Origin: Clostridium transplantifaecale | GTDB lineage: Bacteria; Bacillota; Clostridia; Lachnospirales; Lachnospiraceae | Reading direction: 5' to 3' | Assembly (NCBI RefSeq): GCF_900626075.1 | Contig: NZ_UYZY01000007.1 | Location: forward strand, 214,834 to 278,833 | DNA length: 64,000 bases | In this document: piece after piece, positions 52,898-62,321 of the stretch | Position numbering within the stretch: the stretch's first letter is position 1 | Layout: every line of letters begins with the position of its first letter | Notes under the pieces: generated by a model | Told to the model about the DNA's origin: nothing | Database searches by the model: none | What the model saw: only the letters and a program-made list of their open reading frames with translations | Translations under genes and position numbers: made by a program

Positions 52898-54310
52898 ATG
52901 AAACTAACGAAAAAACTGATTGTGATTCTCTCCGCCAGTCTGGCGGCGGCCTTTCTGGCCGTCAGTATTCTGGCGTTCTGGCAGATGCGCTCCCAGAGTA
53001 TTTCCGTGGCCGTGGATAACTACGACAGGCAGATGGACTCCATTTCCTATGCATTTTCTGAGATAGGGACCAGAGAGGATTTTGAGGCCATGGGAGACAT
53101 TGCCGCCGAGGCCTATCTGAAATACCAGTTCAGGAAATGTTATAAGGACGGGTATGCCCTTTTGAAGGGGGAGGAGTGTATTGTAAATCTGACCGATTTT
53201 GAGATTCTGGATCCGGGAGCCCTGGATGGTCCGTACAAAATCCAGCGCCTGGGAAAAAAGGCGGTGCTCCTGATGAAGCGTGAGATCAGCCAGTTTCCGG
53301 GCTATGATGTGCTGATGGCACAGAATATCACCCCCTATTATCAGGAGATAGAACGCAGGGGAATATTTCTGGCGCTGTTATGCGCAGGAGTCTGGGTATT
53401 GACCGCCGCTGCGGCTCTTTTCATGACCCATAAAGCGCTGAAACCGCTGGAGGAGCTGACGAGAGCCGCCGTCAAGATTGGCAACGGCAGCCTTGGTGAG
53501 CGGGTGCCGGTGAACAGCCGGGATGAAATCGGAGAGTTTGCCGGGGCATTCAACCAGATGACGGAAAAGGTGGAAAAGCAGGTAGAAGATTTGGAGCTGC
53601 TTTTAGGGGCGCTGGCCCATGAGATTAAAACTCCGATGACGGCGGTGATAGGGTATTCAGACAGCCTGCTGCACGTCAAACTGTCCGAGGAGCAAAAGAA
53701 ACGCTCCCTGGAGCAAATCCATGACGCGGGCCTGCGCCTGGAACGCCTTTCCTCCAAGATGCTGAGCCTCCTCGGCCGGTATGAAAATGAGGAAGTGCGC
53801 TTTGAACCGCTGCAGGTATGGGAGCTGATTGACGCCGCTGTAAAGGAGACGGAACCGCTATGGAGCGCCAAAAAGGTTATAATAGAGAAACCGCTTATAA
53901 CAGGGAAAAAGGCGCAGGAAACGGAGCCGATGATTCAGGCGGACAGGGAGCTGTTTTTGTCCCTTCTCTTTAATCTGATCCACAATGCGGTGAAGGCATC
54001 GAAACCGGGAGGGAAAATCAGAATTGAAGCCGGAGAAGACCGAATTGTCATCACGGATGAGGGCTGCGGGATTCCGGCCCGGGATCTGTCCCATGTGACG
54101 GAAGCGTTCTACATGGCGGATAAGTCCAGAAGCCGGAATGAGGGCGGCTCCGGGCTGGGGCTGGCCCTCTGTGAAAAGATTGCCTCACTGCACGGCGTGA
54201 GAATGGAAATTAAGAGCCGGCACAAGGCGGACGGATTTCCGGAGCAAGAATGCGGAACGCAGGTCATCCTCCACTGCAATTTACAGCCTGGCGGGAAGCC
54301 GCAGAGCTGA
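52898..54310 (+). CDS. Membrane sensor histidine kinase
   Basis: 470 residues. Two membrane helices (about 5-30 and 155-175) flank an extracytoplasmic sensor domain; then HAMP (HKALKPLEELTRAAVKIGNGSLGERVPV), HisKA with LLGALAHEIKTPMTAVIGY (phosphorylated His) and HATPase_c (NLIHNAVKASKPGG; DEGCGI; GGSGLGLALCEKI). Signals to the upstream response regulator. Likely senses a cell-envelope cue, from its domain layout only. Confidence 0.94.
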   Translation: MKLTKKLIVILSASLAAAFLAVSILAFWQMRSQSISVAVDNYDRQMDSISYAFSEIGTREDFEAMGDIAAEAYLKYQFRKCYKDGYALLKGEECIVNLTDFEILDPGALDGPYKIQRLGKKAVLLMKREISQFPGYDVLMAQNITPYYQEIERRGIFLALLCAGVWVLTAAAALFMTHKALKPLEELTRAAVKIGNGSLGERVPVNSRDEIGEFAGAFNQMTEKVEKQVEDLELLLGALAHEIKTPMTAVIGYSDSLLHVKLSEEQKKRSLEQIHDAGLRLERLSSKMLSLLGRYENEEVRFEPLQVWELIDAAVKETEPLWSAKKVIIEKPLITGKKAQETEPMIQADRELFLSLLFNLIHNAVKASKPGGKIRIEAGEDRIVITDEGCGIPARDLSHVTEAFYMADKSRSRNEGGSGLGLALCEKIASLHGVRMEIKSRHKADGFPEQECGTQVILHCNLQPGGKPQS

Positions 54311-54318
54311 GGACCGCA

Positions 54319-54372
54319 TTTACAAAACGTTTACATTTTGATGAGGACTTTGCCTGCATAAAAAGGTAGAAT
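54319..54372 (+). promoter_or_regulatory. Response-regulator-type direct repeats and -10 element
   Basis: TTTACAAAACG (54319-54329) followed directly by TTTACATTTTG (54330-54340), an 11-bp direct repeat as in OmpR/PhoB sites. TAGAAT at 54367-54372 lacks a good -35, consistent with activation by the neighbouring regulator. Confidence 0.6.
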
Positions 54373-54468
54373 CTCTATATCAAACGGTAATGAGGCGTCC
54401 GACGGATGCTTAATTCACTGTTTACAGGTGATGATTTACCGTTACAAGTGATAAGGAGAGAAGAAAAA

Positions 54469-55878
54469 GTGAAAAGGAAAAACATGTCCTGTCTGATCCT
54501 GCTAACGGCTGCTATTGCAGCTCTTACTGCCGGCTGCGGCACGGGAGGGGATAAGCAGGTAATCGGAGAAAAAACAGAGTCTTCCGCTGTGGACCAGAGC
54601 GCAGGCGGCGGGAGCGGAAGCGCGGAAGACGAGACGGCCGGAAACCATGAACTCAGTGTGCCGGAACAGGTGCAGGCGCCGGAACATTATAAGACGGAAG
54701 TAAAAGAAAAAGGAATGATACTCTCGGCTAATGCCCCGGTCACGGTCCCGGAACTCAAACAGGCCGTGATCAAAAGTGCTAAATCCGTAAATTATACAAA
54801 AGAAGAGTATGAGCAGGTAAAAAAGACTCTGGCGGAAGCGCTGGGAGTTACCTGGGAAGAAGAGAAGGTCAACACCCTGTATTTTTACGAAGGTGAGGAA
54901 GAGACTTCAATCAGCATAGAGAACAGTGCGGCTGCTGGCGGTGATGCGGCTGCTGCCGGTTCGGATGAAATGCCTCTGAAAAACGGTGACGTATATGGCG
55001 AAAGTATAAATACCTGGGGAGAGAATGAATCGGGATCGGTTTACCAGCTCACCTACCGTACGGGAACAGAAGATTTTCGCCCGCCCATTTCCCTGATCTG
55101 GCTGACCGAAATATATAATGACGGCCGCCATACGGAAAAGCCGTCGGCTGTCTATGAGAATGACGATGCGGCCGCCGTTTCACGGGCGGGAAAAGCCAGA
55201 GAGCTTGAAAAAAAGGCGGAAGAGCTGCTCAAACAATTCGGTATAAAGGGATATAAGATTTACGACACAAGATGGAGGGAGGCGTTTTATACAATAGACG
55301 GAGAGCGCGTATCGGATTTTAAATACCGGATCACGTTCACCCCTTCCATTGACGGTGTCGGAGTAACCTGCCCAAGTCTCAACCTGCCTGCCAATTCAAG
55401 CCTGGAAGGACCCTATATCGATGTGGTATACAGTGAAGACGGAACCTTGACTCACCTCAAACTGATTGATAAAGAGGAGCTGGAAGTCAGTGCTAATGAC
55501 GGAACCTTTCTGCTTCCCTTTGAAGCAATCCATGAGTTATTCGAGCAGTACTGCAAGGATTCCTATGGCAGGAACAGCGAGAGCGGGCTGCAGTCCTACC
55601 AGAAAGATGAAAAGGCGCCTGCCGGATGGACAGAGCCTGTGACCATGGTGAATGTCAGCAAAGTAAAGATGGAATATGCCTTCATTGGACGTGAAAACAG
55701 GAAAAAGGCGACGGAGCAGGAACTGATTCCTGTATGGAATTTTTACGGAAGTGTCTCACGCGGGCAGGAAACGGCAGCAGAGGCGGAGCTGATAGAGAGC
55801 GTCGGCGGGGAGATGACACAACAGGATGGGATTATTCTCTCAATCCGGGCGGATGACGGACGGATTTTGTGGGAGTAA
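54469..55878 (+). CDS. Putative lipoprotein of unknown function
   Basis: 469 residues from GTG 54469 (AAGGAGAG upstream). VKRKNMSCLILLTAAIAALTAGCG is a lipoprotein signal with lipobox LTAGC, so the protein is membrane-anchored outside the cell. The mature part starts with a low-complexity linker (GGGSGSAEDETAG), then a mixed alpha/beta body including AVIKSAKSVNYTKEEYEQVKK; a similar two-part pattern is seen near the C-terminus (VPVWNFYGS-type). I do not recognise a named domain with confidence; DUF6034-type is possible. It is probably under control of the upstream two-component system. Confidence 0.75.
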   Translation: MKRKNMSCLILLTAAIAALTAGCGTGGDKQVIGEKTESSAVDQSAGGGSGSAEDETAGNHELSVPEQVQAPEHYKTEVKEKGMILSANAPVTVPELKQAVIKSAKSVNYTKEEYEQVKKTLAEALGVTWEEEKVNTLYFYEGEEETSISIENSAAAGGDAAAAGSDEMPLKNGDVYGESINTWGENESGSVYQLTYRTGTEDFRPPISLIWLTEIYNDGRHTEKPSAVYENDDAAAVSRAGKARELEKKAEELLKQFGIKGYKIYDTRWREAFYTIDGERVSDFKYRITFTPSIDGVGVTCPSLNLPANSSLEGPYIDVVYSEDGTLTHLKLIDKEELEVSANDGTFLLPFEAIHELFEQYCKDSYGRNSESGLQSYQKDEKAPAGWTEPVTMVNVSKVKMEYAFIGRENRKKATEQELIPVWNFYGSVSRGQETAAEAELIESVGGEMTQQDGIILSIRADDGRILWE

Positions 55879-56165
55879 GGTGAAGGAATGAGAAACATGC
55901 CGGGGCGGCGGAAAGCACCTGATGTTCAGGAGGCGGAAAAGCCGCCCGGCTGCCCCGGTTAAATTCCGCCTGAAACGATCGCGTTAAGAAATACCGTATA
56001 TGTTTCACCTTTCATTAACTCTGCGCTAACCTATCTTTCGAATTTCTTTATTTTATTTAAAGACAGTGAAAGGATCATTAAAACGCCGCAAAGGAACGCC
56101 CAAATCTCTTCCCTTTTTTCAAAACATGAATAGAATGGAGGTAGGTAGAGAAGGAGGGATAATAG

Positions 56166-56309
56166 ATGAATCTGGTTGCGATTTTACTTATTATTGTTTA
56201 CGCGGTGATTGGAGGGCTTTCCACTGCTGTTTTAACAATAAGCCTGCCGGCGCTGATTATCTGGAAGTTTTACAGAAAAGTCAAGTACAAAAAAGCATGG
56301 ACTGATTAG
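56166..56309 (+). CDS. Small single-pass membrane protein (47 aa)
   Basis: MNLVAILLIIVYAVIGGLST... then a second hydrophobic stretch to about residue 33 and a basic tail FYRKVKYKKAWTD. GAAGGAGGG lies 8 bases before the ATG at 56166, and a terminator follows. The pattern (hydrophobic body, positive end) fits a membrane peptide; a toxin-like or regulatory role cannot be told apart. The longer overlapping frame at 56066 has no such support. Confidence 0.65.
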   Translation: MNLVAILLIIVYAVIGGLSTAVLTISLPALIIWKFYRKVKYKKAWTD

Positions 56310-56350
56310 GAGTAGTCAGAAAAATGAATAAATGCAGGGAAACCATTAAA

Positions 56351-56402
56351 AAATGAGTTGCCCGCTGCCGGGATATTCGGGCGGTGGACAACTCATTTTT
56401 TT
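56351..56402. terminator. Rho-independent terminator
   Basis: AAATGAGTTG (56351-56360) pairs with CAACTCATTT (56389-56398), with an inner GC-rich stem (CCGC/GCGG) and a T run. Confidence 0.85.
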
Positions 56403-56535
56403 GTGGTGCGCAGCGGCAGCTCCAATTGATATTGCCAGCCTGTCTGCAGCAATGATATAATGGCTGGGAAAAGGGGATCATGGCGTCTGCCTGGTCTGCG
56501 GACATACAAGTGTTAAGAAGAAAAACGGAGACAAT

Positions 56536-57669
56536 ATGGATATAGATTTAATGAGGCTGTTTGCAACGCGGCGGCCCTACGGTGCGGAAAGAAACAGAAT
56601 ACGTTTTTTTCGTGCAATGAAACGGAAGACGTTATATTTTATCAAGCGCTCCCCGGAATACCGCGCTATCTGCGACGATGCCGGTTTTAGCCTGCGGAGC
56701 CTGAAAAGTGCGGGAGATCTGAGGAAGCTCCCCGTCATTCCGACACTGTATTTTAAAAGGAATCACGCGGGAATCAGGCGGGGGCCGGCCATTTTAGTGA
56801 CTTCCTCCGGTACGGGAGGCTCCGTCAGCCGGATCCGGTACACGGCAGGGGAACTGTGCCTTCTGGCAGCAATGGCGGCAAACCTGGGGCGGGTGCACCG
56901 CCTTTTTTCTCTGAGACCGGTCCATTATATCATGCTGGGATATCAGCCGGTGAGGGAGAATAAAGCGGTTATCTCCAAAACAGCCTATCTTTCAACCTGG
57001 TATGCTCCGGGCCTTGACCGGGCGTATGCTTTGGAATACAGAAGAGGGAGAAACGGCTCCGGAGGAGGGTACAGGCTGAATCTGGAGGGGATTCTTGATA
57101 AGCTGGTATCTTTTTCTTCAGGAAGGAATCCGATCAGGATTGTGGGCTTTCCGTCCTATACGTATTTCCTGCTTAGAAAGATGAAGGAGGAGCGAATAAG
57201 CTGTAAACTTCCTGCCGGTTCCAGGGTGATGCTGGGCGGGGGCTGGAAACAGTTTGCCGGGGATGAAATTTCAAAGGGGGAGCTGTATTCCCTGATCCGG
57301 GAGGTGCTCGGCGTCGGTGAGGACCATGTCCATGAATTTTTCGGCGCAGCGGAACATCCTGTTCTTTACTGCAGCTGCAGGAACCACCATTTCCATATAC
57401 CGGCGTATGCAGACGTACTGATCCGGGACGTGAAAACCTTGAAAGTCCTGCCGAAAGGCCGGGCGGGCCTGGTAAATCTGATGACTCCCATCGGTTCGGA
57501 TCTGCCCCTGATGAGTGTGATGACCGACGATATCGGTGTATTGTATGAGGGAAAAGACTGCGGCTGCGGCATAGAGTCCCCTTATCTTAAGCTCCTTGGG
57601 CGGACCGGGGTAAAAGGCGTTAAAACGTGTGCCGCCGGAGCTGCGGAGTACTGGCGGCAGGCGGAGTGA
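56536..57669 (+). CDS. LuxE-like acyl-protein synthetase
   Basis: 377 residues. LuxE-family features: an adenylation-type ILVTSSGTGGSVSRIRY, VVRENKAVISKTAYLSTWY-type body, VMLGGGWKQFAGDEISKGELYSLI and HEFFGAAEHPVLYCSCRNHHFHIPAYADVLIRD. LuxE activates a fatty acid as acyl-AMP, moves it to its own Cys and passes it to the LuxC reductase. It is followed by a hydrolase and a LuxC homologue, so the three mirror luxC-D-E, with no luciferase genes nearby. Confidence 0.85.
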   Translation: MDIDLMRLFATRRPYGAERNRIRFFRAMKRKTLYFIKRSPEYRAICDDAGFSLRSLKSAGDLRKLPVIPTLYFKRNHAGIRRGPAILVTSSGTGGSVSRIRYTAGELCLLAAMAANLGRVHRLFSLRPVHYIMLGYQPVRENKAVISKTAYLSTWYAPGLDRAYALEYRRGRNGSGGGYRLNLEGILDKLVSFSSGRNPIRIVGFPSYTYFLLRKMKEERISCKLPAGSRVMLGGGWKQFAGDEISKGELYSLIREVLGVGEDHVHEFFGAAEHPVLYCSCRNHHFHIPAYADVLIRDVKTLKVLPKGRAGLVNLMTPIGSDLPLMSVMTDDIGVLYEGKDCGCGIESPYLKLLGRTGVKGVKTCAAGAAEYWRQAE

Positions 57670-57778
57670 CGGTGCAGCCGACACAGCCATATGGGAAAGA
57701 AAGAAAAAAAGCCGGTACAAGCGGCATTTCCGGTCGGCTCTGTATAAAATAGAAGTAAAGCCACCAAAGGATATTGAT

Positions 57779-58732
57779 ATGATAAAGAGAATTCCGCTGG
57801 AAAAGGCGGCCCTGCAGGTCTGCATTGACAACTCAAAACCGCCCCTGATTTTTCAGCTGCCGCCGTGGCAGGGCAGGATAAAGCTGGATGAGGCGCAGAA
57901 TGCCCCCGTTTACATGTACCCGGCCTCCGTCGGCATGATGAATTTTAATACGGGAAGATGGGGAATGATCCGCGTTTACATTGTGAGGCCGGAAAACTGT
58001 TCCCCGGATGCCGATACGATCCTTTATATCCACGGCGCGGGCTGGGTATTCGGAAATTTCCACACCCATGAGAAGCTGGTCAGGGAGCTGGCGGCGCGTA
58101 CGGGTTCCGTCGTTGTTTTCCCGGAGTACAGCCTGTCGCCGGAGGCAAAGTATCCCACAGCCATTGAGCAGTGTTACAGTCTGCTGTGCGCCCTTCCCGC
58201 GTTTACCCGGGAGACGGGAGGACCGTTTAACCTGGATCGCTTAAGCGTTGCGGGAGACAGCGTCGGAGGCAACATAGCGATCGCCATGACGCTGATGACT
58301 AAGTTCCGCTGCGGTCCCGGGATTGCAAGGCAGCTTCTTTTTTATCCGGTTACCAATGCCTGTTTTGACACCTGCACTTACTGCGAATTTGCAACGGACT
58401 ATTATCTGTACCGGGAGGGCATGATCTGGTTCTGGAACCAGTATACCCGGTGCGAAGCCGACCGGTCCCAGATTACGGCATCTCCGCTGAGAGCCGGACT
58501 CGAAGAGCTTTCGGGACTTCCACCGGCCCTGATTATTAACGGGGAGGCGGATGTGCTGCGCGACGACGGGGAGGCCTATGCCTCAAAGCTTTTGCAGGCC
58601 GGGGTCGATGTGACGTCGGTGCGCGTCAGGGCGACAATCCACGATTTTGTGATGCTGAACGCATTGGATCAGACTAATGCATGCAGGGCGGCTATGGATC
58701 TGGCTGTAAGCTGGTTTCTGAGAAAAGAATAA
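57779..58732 (+). CDS. Alpha/beta hydrolase of the hormone-sensitive-lipase type
   Basis: 317 residues from ATG 57779, with AAAGG 8 bases upstream. Oxyanion-hole motif YIHGAGWVFGNF, nucleophile VAGDSVGGN (Ser), acid GEADVLRDDG (Asp) and IHDFVMLN (His) make the triad complete. The family cleaves acyl esters. Between LuxE and LuxC homologues, it takes the place of LuxD, the acyl-transferase that supplies free fatty acid; its sequence group differs from LuxD. Cytosolic. Confidence 0.87.
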   Translation: MIKRIPLEKAALQVCIDNSKPPLIFQLPPWQGRIKLDEAQNAPVYMYPASVGMMNFNTGRWGMIRVYIVRPENCSPDADTILYIHGAGWVFGNFHTHEKLVRELAARTGSVVVFPEYSLSPEAKYPTAIEQCYSLLCALPAFTRETGGPFNLDRLSVAGDSVGGNIAIAMTLMTKFRCGPGIARQLLFYPVTNACFDTCTYCEFATDYYLYREGMIWFWNQYTRCEADRSQITASPLRAGLEELSGLPPALIINGEADVLRDDGEAYASKLLQAGVDVTSVRVRATIHDFVMLNALDQTNACRAAMDLAVSWFLRKE

Positions 58733-58752
58733 CAATAACGAGAGGGTACCAT

Positions 58753-60195
58753 ATGATTTTTATGAACGGAAAAATATCTGATTCCGTGAATTACAGAATG
58801 GCAATCAGGCTGATGGACAAACGGATTAAAAGAACCCTCTCCGGGGAGAAGCTTGACCCGGAGAGAGTGATAAACGCGGCCGGAAGGATGGCGCAGGATG
58901 CCATGGCGGGGAAATTCGACCGGGAGTTTGCACGGTATCTGCAGCCGGGCGGCAGTCAACCGGGGAAGGAATTTTTGAACGTTCACGACGGCCTGTCTGC
59001 TTCAATGGCGGAATTGTTCTGCGCGGACTCTCTGAGAAAGAAGTTTCAACTGGAACTGTCCGGGCTCCCGGACAACAGTGCGGAAGGAAAACGTTTTCGC
59101 CGCCTTCCGATTGGCGTGCTCCTCCATATCGCGGCGGGAAATGCGGAGGGTCTGCCTGCATACAGCGTATTGGAGGGCCTTTTGGCCGGTAATATCAATA
59201 TTTTGAAACTTCCGGCCGGGGATGACGGACTGTCGCTTTTTATACTGAAATAACTGACGGAATATGAACCGGTCCTGAAAGAGTATATTTACGTGGTGGA
59301 CACGCCCTCCGGGGATGAAAAGACGATGAAAATGATGATGCGGCTGGCCGGAGGCATTGCCGTCTGGGGCTCCGACGAGACTATCCTGGCGGTGAGAAGA
59401 AGCGCACCCGCTAATGTAAAGCTGATAGAATGGGGGCACCGCCTCAGTTTCGCCTATCTTGATGACCTTGACCCACCGGAGGAGAAATTAGGTGCGCTGG
59501 CACGCCACATTTTCGGCACAAAACAGCTGCTCTGCAGTTCCTGTCAGGTGATTTATCTAAATACGGATGATTTTGAGGAAGTAAAGCGGTTTGGAAGATA
59601 TTTTGCAGAGATAATGAAACGGGAGGAGGGGACAGAAGGAAGCTCACTTTTTGTTCAGGGGAAAGTCACGGTGGAGCTGATGACCAGAAGACTGGAACGG
59701 GTGAGCGGGACAGGATGCCGGGCATCAGAGAAGACGCAGGTAAGCCGGGCGGCAGGGAAGGCGCAGGCAAACAGCGCATCAGGGAAGGCGCCGTCATGCC
59801 GTGTGTACAGGGCCGGAAGCGGCAGCGTTATCTGCATAGATGATAATAAGCTGGAGGTCTCCGGCCAGTTCGGCAACGTCCTTGTCAAACCCCTTCCGAG
59901 AGAACAGATTATTACCGCCCTCTATTCGTCCAAACGCCATCTTCAAACGGTGGGAATGTATCCGGAGAGCCGGGAACTGGGCCGGCTGTTCGAACAGTGC
60001 GGCCTGACCAATCTGTGTGGTCTGGACAATATGAGTGAATTTGAAATTACAGGCTCCCATGACGGAACCTTCGCGCTCAGGGAGTATACGAGAATTGCAG
60101 AATATAAATACAAAACAACAGAAACCGGACCGGATGCAAGTGAAAAAGACAAAACCGCAAAAGACAAAACCGCAAAAGACAAAACCGCAGAGTGA
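58753..60195 (+). pseudogene. LuxC-like acyl-CoA/fatty-acyl reductase interrupted by an in-frame TAA
   Basis: 480 codons in one frame from ATG 58753, broken by TAA at 59251-59253 (...FILK-stop-LTEYEPVLKEYIYVVDTPSGD). Both halves match LuxC: RRLPIGVLLHIAAGNAEGLPAYSVLEGLLAGN before the stop, and GGIAVWGSDETI, IFGTKQLLCSSCQVIYLN (active-site Cys) after it. A GTG at 59293 could restart the second half, but without a ribosome site. The C-terminus ends in three 15-base repeats (encoding KDKTA), and residues near 325-350 form a low-complexity insert. The stop is a real base-level change or a sequencing error; which cannot be told here. Confidence 0.75.
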
Positions 60196-60208
60196 TGGAA
60201 CTCTGCGG
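60185..60208. terminator. Hairpin at the end of the luxC-like gene
   Basis: CCGCAGAG (60185-60192) pairs with CTCTGCGG (60201-60208), spanning the stop codon. No T run follows; it may serve as a weak or processed end between convergent genes. Confidence 0.4.
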
Positions 60209-60225
60209 CATGCCTATTACCGGTA

Positions 60226-61929
60226 TTATAAATCCGGATATAAATCATGAATTCGTTTTTCTGCCCGTTCTGTTACTCTGTCCTCCAGATCCTCCGGTTC
60301 ATCCTGTTCCTGCCTGCGGGCAGATTCGAGATACTCCTGCTCCTTTTCTTTTGAAAGAGCCTCTATCCGGGTAATCCGGTCGGAGGAGTCCCGCACGACG
60401 GATAAATCAACCGTCCCGGCTTCATCGGCCCAGAACGTATAAAAGAAACCGTCTTTTTTTCTCTCATCTACAAGCATTCTTACACGCTGGCCGTTAAAAT
60501 AGATACTGTCTTTTTCTGCATCCAGGGTAATGCCATAGGGCAGGTATTCGTCATATTTCGTCCCGTTTGTCCCGGCTTCATTCTTTACACTGTCTTTGAT
60601 TCCGTTTATAACGTTGCCATTCGTTGCGTCATAGTCGAAAAATGCGTCACGGTACGTTTCTGCGTCCTTCTTCGATATCGTATTTACGCCGGTAATCTTA
60701 CCGGATGAATCGCGTGAGGCCGACAGATAGGCGGCGCCATCCTCATCATAGTAGAAGGCCTCGGTATCGGAATACGGGTCCATGAAAAGCTTTACCTTCT
60801 GTCCATTGTAAAGCAGCGCTGTTCCGTCGTCCGAGATGGAAATTCCATAGGAAGAATACTTTGCGTAGATGTCGGGGGCGGGCAGGAATTTGTAGGCATA
60901 GGTGTAATCGGGAGACAAAACAATATGCTCTTTTGTGAGAACGGGATCATATGGTTTATTCTCCGCAGCGGCGGCGGAAGTGGCAAATGTACTTCCAACA
61001 GTAGCTACAACAGCAAAAGCAATGATTATGGTAAACATTGAAAATTTCTTGATTTTCATAATGGCCTCGATTCTTTCTTCGATCGCATTTTTACTAAAAT
61101 GGCTGCATAGCGGAGTCAGTCCGATTCTTTGTTCCTCCATGTCGATCAGCGTGAGCGCATAGGCGGATTTTACGGTTTCTCCGAACATCCGGACTACTTT
61201 TTCATCACAGGACAGTTCGAGATCCCGGTTTGCTAAAATATACATCACCCAGACCAGGGGATTGAACCAGTGAATGCACAGGGCGGCGGCCAGCAGAAGT
61301 TTTGTTCCCCCGTCAAAGCGCCGGATATGCACATATTCATGGGTAAGAATATACCGTAATTTTTTTGTGTCGGCCCAATCCGTTTGTACCGGCATCAAGA
61401 TAACGGGTCGGAATAATCCATAGGTAAGAGGGGCCGTAATGCTGCCTGACCGGCGGATTGAGAGCGGCCGGTTACAACGATGGGAGGCCAGCCATTCCAC
61501 GGCAAAATCATTCTCTGCCGGGAGGGAAGTCATAAAACCGCGGCGGCATCTGATGTAGGCAATTGTAAAATAGAGAGCACATAAAGCCGTGCCGGCGATC
61601 CAGATCCATCCCCACAGTGTAATTCCGGCGGCAAAGGCGGAAACCGGCATGGCTGAGGCTGTTGGTATAAGCGGCGGAATGCCTGCCGCCGGAGTGCCGG
61701 GCATGCCTGATGCCGGAACAACGGGAATGTGTATGGCTTCCGACCGGTTGGCAAGGGAATAGACGCTCAGCGGCGAAGGCAGCGAGAATGGAACCAGCAG
61801 CCGTATCAGCGCAATCCCCCACAGGGCAATAAACGTCGCCTTGGGAAGGCGGTTGATGAAAAGCGCCCGGATAACCGTAATAATCAAAATCATAACGGCA
61901 GCAGAAAAACTCATTTGCAGCAGACTCAT
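60226..61929 (-). CDS. BlaR1-like M56-family metalloprotease
   Basis: 567 residues. Four N-terminal membrane segments with the M56 catalytic motif ILTHEYVHIRRFDGG (HExxH) between them and SCDEKVVRMFG as distal Glu region. A last membrane segment (SMFTIIIAFAVVATVGSTF) leads to an extracellular C-terminal part of about 250 residues with two similar halves (SYGISISDDGTALLYNGQKVKLF and PYGITLDAEKDSIYFNGQRVRML). There is no penicillin-binding domain, so the cue differs from that of BlaR1. Overlaps the blaI-like gene (ATGA). Confidence 0.88.
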   Translation of the reverse strand: MSLLQMSFSAAVMILIITVIRALFINRLPKATFIALWGIALIRLLVPFSLPSPLSVYSLANRSEAIHIPVVPASGMPGTPAAGIPPLIPTASAMPVSAFAAGITLWGWIWIAGTALCALYFTIAYIRCRRGFMTSLPAENDFAVEWLASHRCNRPLSIRRSGSITAPLTYGLFRPVILMPVQTDWADTKKLRYILTHEYVHIRRFDGGTKLLLAAALCIHWFNPLVWVMYILANRDLELSCDEKVVRMFGETVKSAYALTLIDMEEQRIGLTPLCSHFSKNAIEERIEAIMKIKKFSMFTIIIAFAVVATVGSTFATSAAAAENKPYDPVLTKEHIVLSPDYTYAYKFLPAPDIYAKYSSYGISISDDGTALLYNGQKVKLFMDPYSDTEAFYYDEDGAAYLSASRDSSGKITGVNTISKKDAETYRDAFFDYDATNGNVINGIKDSVKNEAGTNGTKYDEYLPYGITLDAEKDSIYFNGQRVRMLVDERKKDGFFYTFWADEAGTVDLSVVRDSSDRITRIEALSKEKEQEYLESARRQEQDEPEDLEDRVTERAEKRIHDLYPDL

Positions 61930-62297
61930 GATTCGCCACCCCCTAACTCCTCTACCATCTGTCTCAGCTTTCTAACCTGCTCCGCAGACAGATTTTTCCT
62001 CCCCAGCAGAGAGGCAAACAATTTATCAACGGAGCCATCGAACACCTTGTGCAGCAGCTCTTCGGTTTCCTGTTCCTGCACCAGTTCCTGCGGAATAAGC
62101 GCACGGCATACAAAGTTTGGCTCGATCCGTTCCACGGCTCCCTTTTTGATACAGCGCTTCAGCAGGGTATAGGTGGTATTGACATTCCAGCCATACCTCT
62201 CATTCATCACGTCGGCAACGTGCTTTGCCATTGTGTCCCCCTCTTTCCAGAGAACATCCATAACTTTAATTTCGCTGTCCACCAGTTTAATATCCAT
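61926..62297 (-). CDS. BlaI/MecI/CopY-family repressor
   Basis: 123 residues: winged helix (SEIKVMDVLWKEGDTMAKHVADVMNERYGWNVNTTYTLLKRCIKKGAVERIEPNF) and a C-terminal dimerisation coil (LFASLLGRKNLSAEQVRKLRQMVEELGGG). In the classic system the M56 protease cleaves this repressor on signal. Palindromic operators lie directly upstream. No beta-lactamase gene is adjacent; the pair seems to control mainly itself or distant genes. Confidence 0.92.
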   Translation of the reverse strand: MDIKLVDSEIKVMDVLWKEGDTMAKHVADVMNERYGWNVNTTYTLLKRCIKKGAVERIEPNFVCRALIPQELVQEQETEELLHKVFDGSVDKLFASLLGRKNLSAEQVRKLRQMVEELGGGES

Positions 62298-62321
62298 TCA
62301 ATTCACCTCGTTCCATTTATA

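Noticed and set aside
56066..56305. 79-residue protein overlapping the small membrane protein
   Set aside because: No ribosome site and no coherent composition; the overlapping 47-residue frame has both.
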